The translations under genes and the position numbers were made by a program. From positions 46,657,963 to 46,721,962 of the forward strand of contig CM048554.1 of the NCBI GenBank assembly GCA_026413225.1: 64,000 nt of DNA. Direction: 5' to 3'. The DNA is from Otis tarda. Taxonomy: Eukaryota > Chordata > Aves > Otidiformes > Otididae. This document shows positions 26,676 through 38,200 of the stretch, piece by piece (the first letter of the stretch is position 1; each line of letters starts with the position of its first letter). Under the pieces are notes generated by a model. That model was not told the origin of the DNA. It did not search any database and saw only the letters and a program-made list of their open reading frames with translations.

Positions 26676-29493
26676 GAGAGCATGCTTCGTATAGGATTAC
26701 AAATGTAATATATCAGCAAGCCAAAATGCACTGCCAGCCAAAATGCAAGAATAGAAGATCTACTCTACAGTCTTTTTTGACATACCCTTAGCAGCAGATG
26801 CTCCAAAATGCTGGATCAAAACCCAGGGGCAAGGGCAGGTGGGGGGGAGAAGTCTAGACATGCAAATACAGTCCTTATGCACAGATATGTTGGAAAGACT
26901 TCTACCTTATATACAGCAGATGATAACTTTTTTGCAGCTCACCCTCGAGTAACAGACACAGGTAGCACAGATGCTGGTAGTATATAGACTTGACTTGCAG
27001 GGGAACAAACATCTGGGATGAAAGATAAGCGTTCTGAAATGGAAATTTTCTTATTTTATTTTTTTTAAGATGCCCTCTGCTGTTTTACTCCCATTAGATC
27101 CTACTCTGAAGTCACAATTCAATGACTCATTTATCAATGTGTTTGAACACATCCTGATGTCACTTATTAAATACATATGTATCACCCATTCTGTCTCAGA
27201 GGTATTTCACTGCAGAACATCTTGAGAAAAACTTGGGAAAGAACTTGTTTGTTTAAATCCAAGCATCTGAGAGCTAGTCAAAGTCACAATAATAAAAATC
27301 CGTAACAAACAGCCCAGGGAAAATAGATTTGCTGTAACACAGCTGATACAACAAACTTTCCTCCAATATAAATGTCCTCCTGGTGTCTCACATAATGAGT
27401 ACAGGAATTGTTTCGGAATTGAGAGCGCTGGACTTGCTGGGCCAGAAATTCAGCTGATGTTAATCAACAGAACCCCATCACAGAGAGCAGATCTGGCCTG
27501 CTGTGCTTTTGTTGTGCGTGTTGAAAAAGCTTCAGTGAATTCTGTTGTTGTAACTTTGATGTATGTTGGTGGACAGTCCTCACGATAGAAAGTCTAAGGA
27601 GAACAGGGTAAGAGATGGGTTGTTTCAGTGTCCGATGTTTAAGCTGTGAATGGATGGAAGCACACCACCTTTTTGAAGAATGTGAAACCAGTCTACTCTA
27701 CACACAGAATACAGAAGTAATTACTGCTTTTTGCTAATAAATATAATTAATATATTCTGTGTCTAAAGTCAATGTTAGCTTTAGGAGACAAACTCGAATT
27801 TACTACAGACACTGGAATCTGGGCATAATTTGGGTTTCTTAGCAAGATAAAATAAGTAAGAGGACCCTACACTGGTGAAAAATTTAGGTGCCAGTAGAAC
27901 CTGAAGGCAAGATGAGAGCCAGTAATAAGCTGGCTCTCGCACACACTGATCTTCCTGCTTCCTGGCATTACAAGGACACACCTCATCTACTCTACTGAAA
28001 ATGCTGGTTTCATTTGAAAAATTTAGTTTTTACTTGGGGACTGCGAATTTCAGGAGGTTAATAGGACACTGTGAACTGCAGAGTCTAAATCTTATCGTTT
28101 CTCTGGAATAGGAAATGCTGATAGCCTGAGGGAGGGCAGAAGGAAGGGAGATAGAAGAACACAAGCTTGTCCAGCACTACACTGCCAAAAAAAAAACCAA
28201 ACCTCACTCACTCCACATTGCTTAAAGTTGTGGGCAGTTGCAAACAACAAGCCCACAAGCAAATGAAGAATAGGGAGGTGACCAGACTTGGGTAAAAGTA
28301 ATCTTAGAAGTTAAAATACTGGAGAAATTATGCACTAAAAGGTCTGTAATTAAAATAACTGAGGTTGAGACAGGTTGCAGAGAGGTACTCAACCATTAGG
28401 AAGAACATTTGGAAAGCATAGCCTCTATTGTAACTGTTTCTGTGTGAGCTGTACAAAAAGTTACTGAGCTCAGTGCAATTTATGTAAGCATACATGCAAG
28501 AAAAATCACAAAAATAATGGAGAAAAAGGAAAAAATTATTTCAGTAGAAGATTCCCTGTTTTGATGGTCAAAATGCTAAGTCTTCCAAGACATCTGATGA
28601 AAGGAGTGCATTTGAATGTGTTGCATAGGTACTGCAGGAATGCTGTCAAAAACATGGGAAAGATGTTAAATGCTAAATTCCTCAACCATTCTTGCTGAGT
28701 TGCAAATTAACACTTTGAGCACGCATTACACTGATGGAAAGCAAAACCACCTACACCAGTAACACAAGCGATGTGCAGACAGGCATTAATTCCAACAGTT
28801 TCTGCTAGCTCTCTGATTGGAAAGAAATAAACACAAAAATAACCCAACTAACATATGTCTGCAAATCAGGTCACAAGCAAAGAATAAGCCCTATATGAAT
28901 AGATGTAAGGGGGAGGGGGGGGAACCCCTCAGAACACTAAAACTCTTTGAGAGAGCAAGTGTGGCAGAGTTTGATCAGTGACTGAAGATGCCAACACTTA
29001 GCAGTTTCTAAATTCCTGCCTGCTGGCTTGTCAGGTGTCATTTACGAAAAAGCAGCCTGAGTGAACGAGACACACTTCATGACTTAAGACAGTACGGCAT
29101 CAGAAATTCAGGATTTAAATAGATATATCTGGTTACTCCATTCAGAAAACAGAGAAAAACTGAATAACCACTCAGACATTTGAAGAAAGTACGTAGTCGC
29201 ACCTAATATTGATATCACAGTTCATTAAACTGGGAAGGTTCTACAGATTAGAGGTTTACATACATCTGCTACAAATATCAAGAAAACTTAATTGTACAAT
29301 TGCACTCTTTCGTTCCTCAGTGGTCTCCTTATGTCACTCAAGATTTGGACAATTAAAGCAATTAGATTAGACACCAAAATAAAGTTGGAGAAACCATTGC
29401 CTAATCCAGTTAAGGAAACAAAAATCTGAAACATTTCACAGTATATTTCCTACATATTTAAGGATTTTAACCTGAGAACATCTGCCTACGGGC
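26676..29493. other. Intronic sequence without genes
   Basis: Unique-looking, AT-rich sequence between the longest CR1 remnant and the smaller LTR. No frame, repeat family or RNA gene can be supported. A short G-rich run (about 28911-28923) is the only compositional feature of note. Confidence 0.6.
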
Positions 29494-29964
29494 TGTCGTG
29501 GTTGAGCCCTTCAGCAGCTAAAATACCACAGTCTCTCACTTACTCTCCCCTCACCACCTCCCGCAGTGGGACAGAGAGATTCGGGAAAGAAAAGAATGCA
29601 AAACTCATGAGTTGAGATAATAACAGTCTAAGAGAACAACAGAGGAAAAGAAAACAGGGATGGAAAATAAACAAGTAAAAAACTAATACAGAAAACACTT
29701 AAGCAGGTAACTTATAGTAGCTCGCAGTGGATCCTTATGCCCAGCTCCCTCCCAAGTAGCAGGAGCCTCCCCTCTGCACTGTCCCCACTTCATAGCCTGA
29801 GCACCATGTCCCATGGGCCCTTTGGCCAATTTGGGTAAGTGATCCCAGCTGTTGACTAATGAGTAACCTGTCCCAGCTGTGTCCCCCAGCCACAGGGGCC
29901 ACCAGTTCCAGCTCCTCTCCCAGCTCAGGTGAAAATCAACTCCATGGTAGCCAGAACCAGGACA
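29494..29964 (-). mobile_element. Solo LTR of an avian endogenous retrovirus (probable)
   Basis: The block begins TGTCGTGGTT and ends GAACCAGGACA, with TG...CA termini. It resembles, from memory, a widespread bird ERV LTR family whose sense strand is the minus strand here: it begins tgtcctggtt and ends ccacgaca. It is internally decayed and about 471 bp long. I see no gag, pol or env sequence on either side, so it is a solo LTR or a fragment. A matching target-site duplication is not evident, as flanks share only a GGG. The family name cannot be fixed without a repeat library. Confidence 0.72.
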
Positions 29965-32900
29965 GGGTCATTTTTAGCAGCTATACCTCCTTCCATTAGC
30001 AGTTTTTCTTGAGTGCATCATCTTTTTGCAGAAGCAAGAACATACCTACCATTTTCCTGTTCAGAGGAAACTAAAATTTCAAACACACCCATATACAAAG
30101 AGCAAAGTAATCAAAAGGTGCCTTTCAAACCAAATATTATCCATCCATGGCTGTGCCTAAAGCCATAGCATGTTTTTTGAGTAATCCAGAGAAACTTCTC
30201 CATTAAGAAATTAACTGTATCACAAATTTTTGTCATTCAGCAATACTCTAGATTTTTATGCAATGCTTCACCTTATCTTTCAACACATTTTGGTTACTGT
30301 AACACCAACTATAAAGAAGTGAGACCACATACTATTTGCATAGCATAAAAATTACTATATACTAAAAAAAAAAAATCCATACTTAATGTAACAAATTTTG
30401 CTTTGCAGGAGAGGACAACATGGGTCTCATATTCATAATAATATTTGCTATTTCTTCAATAAATCTTTACTTCTTAAAAGTAAATAGAAGTCACCTCTGC
30501 TATCTCCCTTTAGGAATGCATTGACAGTGCTTTGCAATAGCTCCTAATGCATCCTCTGCTCCACACATTTTCAGTTTTACATAGATCAATATAGTATATT
30601 AATTAAATGTTTAAGTGCTTACTTAGAGATATAATGCTGACTTTTGTCTTCCATTAGTCGATATTTCAGCTGAAGGAACACCAATAATTTGTGTGGAAGG
30701 GTATGCTCAGGGAAGCAACCACATCTCCTGTTACAGCATCGCCTTTTCTTTTACCAAATTTTAATTCCTCGTAGCTCTAGCAAATTACTTCCACAGTGCT
30801 TTTCATGCCTGATTTCTACCTGAAGGCAATTTCTGTAGAAAGACTCAATGTAACTGGTTTGGCCATTTTTTAAGCTGTCTATGCATCCACCCCCACCCTT
30901 CCTTATGCTCCACACAGAAAACTGGTGCTGCTGTAACCCATTTCTGCTCCAAAACACAGTTTGTATCAAGTTACTCCAAGACCGTAGGTGCACCCGCATG
31001 TCCCCCACCAGCCCCACATCCCATACAAGGGCACACACTGGCAGATTCTGTAAGCTTGCAACAGTTTTGCTCAAGGGCTTCTGACTCCTGAGCAAAATCC
31101 TGTCGCCTCACACAATGAGTCAAACAAATGCTTCCGGATGGCTGAATCCCTCAGACACTGTAGGAAATAGGAGGAAAAGGAGTCCACAGAAAAGAGGGAG
31201 CTGCTGGGGGCTGTGGCGACAGTGTCTTCCTGAAACCCTGAGGCAGAGGAATGATGACAGAGCTTGAAAAACGCCAGACAGTGCTTTACTGCTGCTACAT
31301 CAGCTGCTAAAAATAATTTTTAAAAAGCAAGCAAAGAACACCACACTGTACACATTAACTTGCCCTACCTGTCACGGCAAGTTTTCCAGGTTAACAGCTC
31401 GCCAAGCCATCTTTAATTTTAAAACAAATTGACCAGTAAGTAGAATTTAATTTGCAAAGCAGCACTTCTGAGGGAGTTGTTCTAACAGCGAGCTCGTAAA
31501 CAAGCCTAGTATTGCAAAAGCTCATTCATCCCTTGGTTTCTCAAAACAACTGCATGGAAATACCCTCCTCCTTCTACACAAGGGCTTGTGAGCATGTTTA
31601 AACTTCTACACCAAGTGAGATACAAGCCAGTCAACAGGAACGCCTAGCTGCACAGAACTGTTTCATCCAAGATGTTCAAGGGCCAGGGCGGAAGTTTCAC
31701 AGAAAAGTGATAAAACCCTTTAAGACATAGAATTTGAATCAAAAGAAGTCTAAGCCACAGATAAAGATGACCACAAAAGTACTTGAGCCCAAAAGGGCAT
31801 ATCACGTTATGCCTCTTCTGAACATTTTAAGAGACTGCTGCATAAAAATGGTACAGTCACAAGCATGAGAAAGTGCTTACCGTTAGCAATCCAAGTCCTC
31901 CATACTGCTAAATTTTGCTCTCCTTCTAATCCTGGCCTCCTTCCTAGCAGTATTTCAGAAATAGCACTGTACAGTAGGTTCTGTACTCCACAAAATATTT
32001 TACTCAAAGTTGCACTTTTCCACAAAAATTCTACAGAATATGATGCTTCTGAGGAAATCAAGATGATTTCTCTTTTAAATCACACATACTTGTAACATTG
32101 GTCGACACTGATCTGATTTTTAAAAAGTTCTCACATTCGACTCACATTTATTGCAAAAAGGACATCACAGAACTTTGTTTTCTTAAATTACATAAAGAAA
32201 ACTCACATTTTGCAGACACGAACAGCTAATACCTCACCAAATCATACAAAGAACCTCTTCACACAATGAGTTGAAAGTCATTGGGGCCAGCTTATAAAGG
32301 CTTAAAAGCCACAAGACTCTGAAAGTCCTACTTCATACTTCATGTGACTCCTGAATAATCAATAAACAATATTTTTAGCCTCAAGAAGTAGTAAAAGCAG
32401 GATAAAGTTCTCATCCATGAAAATGAGTTCTCCAGATATTCTGACTTTGTGATTGTCATGGCCAAGACTAAATCCTATACCTTCCTCCGCTATGAAGCAA
32501 ATACAGTACACAGCCTTTCTTAAACTCCAGAAATTTTACTGTGGCAGCAGAAATAAATTAAGGGAGGGTGAAGATGAAAAAGCAACTTAGAACAGGCACT
32601 TTTAATGCCAAGCCCATCATCTGTGTTATTAATAGGTCACGCATGGACCCCATGTGATGCTCCGAGTGAAATGAAAAATAAACTATCTATTGACATGAGT
32701 ACAGTTATTTCCTACTCTTTCCTATACTGACTTATAAAATACTGTTAAAACTGTGTGAGGAAGTAGTAAATAAAATACCCAAGGAAAACACAATTAGACA
32801 CACAGCAAGAACTCTAATGAACATCCTGAATTACCTTGGGATATCCTAGTGCCTTATCACAAAGAATAAGCAAACAAGGACTAATAAGGATATGAAATGT

Positions 32901-34118
32901 GATTCAGGCATTCCCCCTGGGGATCAAGAATGATCAAGTTGCTCAGGGCAGGACGGTAAGAGCACTGGAGGACTACTACAAACCACTCCTGAAGCAAGGG
33001 CGTCCCAAGTGACCCCAGATACAGGAACAATTAAGACTTCATTAGCTATAATCTAAAATTGCATTTTTCTCACCTTACCAGGAAAGTGCAGCTGCAATTA
33101 CTGAGATGGGATATTTAACCACTGCCTTTGACAACATAAACCAAGCTTATGTTTATTTCTAAGGTTCCTTTTGTAACAAAAGGGTCTTTAAAATTACCTG
33201 ATAAATACAAAACACTTTTTTTTTTTTTTTTTTTTAAGAAAGGAATCACTAGAGAGAATAAGCTGCCAAGCTCTCAGAATATGTTTCTTTCCAAAGCAGT
33301 TGCAGGGCGCACTATGTGGGCAGCCAGAGCCCAGGCTGCAGAACAATTTCCGTTATAAGATTGTTTTCAGAGGTTTGTAACTTTCTCGAATATTTACCTT
33401 TTATTTGAAAGGTTTCACCTTCATTCTGGGAACACCCTCAGTAAGCATCTCAATATGCTTCTTAAAAGTACATATTAGAAAATAATCATAGTCTAAAATA
33501 TGATCACTTAGAGACTACATAATGATAATATGCGCAAAGGTCTATACAACCAGTCCAAACCGGACATATTCCTGATAGCTCAGCTATGCAACCACAATGT
33601 TGGTGGGTGGTAGAAGAGAAAGAATAGGCAAAAAGATTAGATTTATACACTTAGCAAACCAAATATGTTCCTTTATTTTCTTCTGCTTGTAATATACACT
33701 ATGGATTGGCTTGTTTACCAATAAAAAAAAAAATTCTGAAGAAATTAAATCCAAAACAACAAATTATAAACCAGCAGCTTTCCATCTGGAATTACTCAAA
33801 GGCACACATGGTCATATTTCTAACGTAGAAAAATTCTGTAATCTGATACTTATTTACCTTTCTTGTGATTAGCTGCTCCATAACAAACTAGCTTCAGAAT
33901 ATGGGGCTTGCAATCTGGTCTTGTAAAAGAAATATCAAGTTCTTAATTTGTTCTTCATTAATTTGAGGCTATTTCCATAAAAAGTACATGTGCTAACAGA
34001 CTGAATTAGGTTGGCTTCTTTTCTTCTTTTAGCATACAGCAACACTAAAATGGAATTAAAATACATTTTCTCATCTGGAACGTATGCATAACTGCCTTAA
34101 TGAGGACAGCTAGACAAC
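29965..34118. other. Intronic sequence between the two LTR blocks, without genes
   Basis: No retroviral internal sequence joins the LTR-like blocks at 29.49-29.96 and 34.12-35.22 kb. They differ in sequence and so are separate insertions. A 20-base T run lies at 33216-33235. Frames at 30751-31095 and 31807-32095 occur on both strands, overlap each other and show no known domain. Confidence 0.65.
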
Positions 34119-35218
34119 TGCGGTGGGTTGACCATGGCTGGACGCCAGGTGCCCACCAAAGCTGCTCTGTCACTCCCCCTCCTCAGCTGGGCAGGGGGGA
34201 GAAAATGCAATGAAAGGCTCGTGGGTCAAGATTAAAGACAGGGAGAGATCACTCACCAGTTACTCTTACAGGCAAAACAGGCTCAACTTGGGGAAATTAG
34301 TTTAATTTATTACCAATCCAATCAGAGTAGGATAATGAGAAAATAAAAACTGAACCTTAAAACATGTTCCCCCAACTCCTTCCTTCTTCCTAGAATTGTC
34401 CCGAATTCTTCCCACTCCCGAACTCTCTACTTCCTTCCCACTAGTGGCACAGGCAGATGGGGAACGGGGGTTGTGGTCAGTTCATCACACGTCTCTGCTG
34501 CTCCTTTCTCCTCAGGGGGAGGACTCCTCACACTCTTCTGCTCCAGCGTGAAGTTCCTCCCACAAGAGACAGTCCTCCATTAACTACTCCAGCATGGGTC
34601 ACTTTGACGGGATGCAGTCCTTCAGGAACAGAGTGCTCCAGCCTCGGACCCCCACGGGGTCACAAGCGCTGCCAGCAAACCTGCTCCAGCCTGGGCTCCT
34701 GTCTCCACGGGGCCACAGGTCCTGCCAGGAGCCTGCTCCAGCACAAGCTTCCCCGCAGGGTCACAGCCTTCTTTTGGTATCCTCCTGCTCTGGCATGGGG
34801 TCCTCCACAGGCTGCAGGTGGATCTCTGCTCCTGCATGGGCCTCCATGGGCTGCAGGGGGACAGCCTGCTTCACCATGGTGTGCACAGGAATCTCTGCTC
34901 CAGCACCTGGAGCACCCCCCTCCTCTTCCTTCTTCACCGACCTGACTGTCTGCAGAGTTGTTGCTCTCACATATTCTCACTCCTCTCTCCAGCTGCAGAT
35001 TGTAGTATAGTTTTTTTTCCCCTCTTCTTAACTATGTTATCCCAGAGGTGCTACCATCGTGGCTGATGGGCTCAGCCTTGGCCAGTGGCAGATCCATCTT
35101 GCATCCAACTGGCGTTGGCTCTGTCAGACATAAAGGAAGCTTCTACCAGCTTCTCACAGAAGCCACCCCTATACCCCATCCCCACTACTAAAACCTTGCC
35201 ATTCAAATCCAATAAACA
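34119..35218 (-). mobile_element. Solo LTR of an avian endogenous retrovirus, about 1.1 kb (probable)
   Basis: From TGCGGTGGGTTGACCATGG at the left to a CCAATAAACA end at the right, this block resembles a long LTR common in neoavian genomes. It includes an internal array of ctgctccagc-type units separated by about 40-70 bp (34.5-34.95 kb). Read on the minus strand it has an AATAAATT polyadenylation-like signal near 34308. It is much richer in GC than the intron around it, and this explains the several long overlapping chance ORFs at 34.46-35.07 kb. No internal retroviral genes are next to it. The exact right edge and target-site duplication are uncertain. Confidence 0.72.
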
Positions 35219-38200
35219 AATAACGATAATTATTTCAAGTGGGAAAATTATTTAATCAGCTGCATTCAAGGTTGGGGTTTTTTTTTTGTCTCAAAAAGCC
35301 CCAGTAATGCATTTGTTTATGTATGATTTTTGAGATTATGCGATGACATAGTCTAACACTATACATTCACCTTCTTCAGAAAGCTTCGGAAGGAAAATCC
35401 ATTCCCATGATGGAAGCATCTGGTCTCTCTTTTAATATACCTTTCTTGAGGATGGCATGACAAGGAGAAGGAAGGAAATCCGTGGAGGAACAGTGGGAGA
35501 AGCAAGCTGCTAGGTTTTGAAGAGAGGAACAGGGGTGTTCAACAGCACTTGACTGGCTCTCCGACCACTCTACCACCATACCAAGTACTTTTTCCTACCT
35601 TGCAGCATCAGCCCTGCAGCCATGCCTCGAGGAGGTATTTTCCCCTTTGGATTGAGAGGTGAACCATCTTCACCATGTTGGCAGACAGGAGCTCCACAGT
35701 GCAGAGAGACGGTCTTTGCAAAGGGGAACCAGATCACAGGCTGGCCATACCAGGCAGCACAACACAGCTCAGCACCGCCTTCTAATTTCCTCCCAAGCGA
35801 GAGCTCTTCAAAAGGGTGGAGGCCCAACGTTATCTTTACACTTCCCAAATCAAGGTTTCAGACCACCATCTGCCCACTCACTTCCAAGACCCACATCTTC
35901 TGTTCTCCAGAGATGACAAGTTTACGCTCCTGGTAACCTCCTATATAGGCACTAAAAGCTATTTACTAAAGTCAAAGGCAGTTCTGGTATACCACCAGTG
36001 CTGGCTCCTCGTGGAGGGCAAAGCTGAGCCTACAAGGCTCAAAAATCTCAAAACTCCTCAGAAAGGCTGGAGGGTTTCTCCATCATGACTGAAGGAATAG
36101 AAGAGTTACCACTGCCACCCCGAACATGCAGAAAAGCAGTTACTGCAAGGTAAATCGTCTAGCCTGGCAATCCACATCATTAATAAGCTGATTTCCTTCA
36201 GAAATGTATCCATTATCATGCTGATAGGCACACAGCTAATCCTGAACATTTTATACAAGACATTATTTGGGATTCAAGCACTCACCTTTCATTTTTCTCA
36301 TTCCTCTGCCCTCAAACGCAGCCATTACTTAATCTTCACCTGAAGAGGGTTTGTAAGAGCTGACTATTAAAAAGAACATATATAAAAAGTCCTTTGTTTT
36401 CCAAGGCCACGCTTAGGAGCTCTCTCCTTGAACAGCACTGGGCAGCCTGTTGTCCTCTGCTGCCAGAGCTGCCTCTCGCTAACCCTCTGAGGTTCTCCAA
36501 CACAGCCTCACAGGCCACGTAGTTTGAGCCACGAGTTTCAGAGAACATCTCCAGACAAGGTCCAGCATGGCACAGGACCATGCAGATGAGCTTACACACA
36601 TAAAGCAAAGCACAGTCCCAAAGGCAGCAGCATATCCTCTGTGGTCCAAGGAGGGAAGGCAGTGAGAACACAGCCAGAACTCGAGTCCATCTGGTTTGCC
36701 CTCACCAACACTCTTAGTAATGTTTTCATACAAACAGGAACAACGACCTACTGAAGGTCTAAAAATACTACCTCAAAACTAAAACTGAGCTTTTTCTGGT
36801 AGGTAGAAGGTAGCTGAACTGCTCAGTATGCAGCTTCTCTCTCAGGCTTGCTCAAAAGGGAGCAGAAAGAAAAATGCAAAATGACTGTGGAAGAACACAT
36901 ACGGCAATAAAAAGATCACAATATGTAGCAGAAGAGCTGCACTACCTCTATTCCTAGATCAACAAAAGAAGCAGCACTAGAAAGCTCTTAAATGCAACAA
37001 GTGTGTTCAATCACAAAACCAAAGATAAGTTTCATACTATGTTGACGCATGTGGGTTCAGAAAAATATTCTCAGTGATAAAGCAGACAAAAGATACACTA
37101 CCCACTTGAAACACAAGAGGCACAGCAAGAAATCATTAACACCACAAAACATGAAAATCAGCTGTAAAAGCAGCAGAGAATCTTCAGTGATCCGATGTTG
37201 CACTTCCTTCTAGGCTTCCTGTTGTACATGTGTAATTGCCGCAATAAACGTCCTTGAAAAAAATGAGTCATCTCAAACAAAATAATCAAACCATAATGAT
37301 TAACAAAGAAGTGAAACCTAACTTACAGTACAAAAAAGGCCTCTCCAATGCAAATTATTTTAAAATAAGATTATATGTCATATTAAAAAAGCATAGTTCT
37401 ATTTTGCAAAACCAAGTTGTGTCACATTTCTGTAGATAAAAGTCATCTTAAAATGCATTAACTGTTCTGGAAAAAAAAAAGAAAAAAATCTTAACATCAA
37501 AACTCCATAAATGTAAGAACTTTCAAGAACTCTAGGAGTATAGTTTACAAACATCAACAAAATATTTTCTTAATTCATTAAACTGCGAGTAAACTACCCC
37601 TAAAACCAAGTAGAAATTTACCTACTTTCAGTGTTATAATAGTATAGAAAATGGTCTTCCTGATGCTTTTAGTACATAAATGTACATGAAAATTAAAAGA
37701 AGGGAAGAGGGGAAAGAAGAAAGCCATATGGCAGCCATCATCTTACTAAATAAGAGGGATGGTTCTTGTTAGAAGAGAACTGAAGAGAAAATCCTTGTTG
37801 GACTGCACAGCCCGTACGGAGCAGCAGCAGCACCCTCCTGCTGTAAGCTCCCTGGAAACGGCCCAGCAACATGTCAAGTTCTCAGAGCATCAACATGATT
37901 CCGTTTTCCATTTCGAGAATATTGATGGTTAATGTAGCACAAAAGTTAAATTCCTAAAATCTATTCTAACAGCTGCTTCCAAGAGACAGAAAATTGCTTC
38001 TATAATGCTGAAACCATTCCAAGTCAGCATCTGAGGAGGGCACAGGTTAGAAAAAGAGTGACATGACATAAAATAGCCGATGAAAACCGAAAGCGTAGCA
38101 GGACAACATGGGGGGCACATTGTGCACCATCAGATTTTGACAAACAGAAATGTGCGCAGAGCAGGGCTGCCTTCACGCCTCAGCAGCCCCCAGATTTGAG

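Noticed and set aside
34457-35066. Cluster of overlapping ORFs of 67-162 codons on both strands
   Set aside because: They are by-products of the GC-rich, internally repetitive LTR, not genes.
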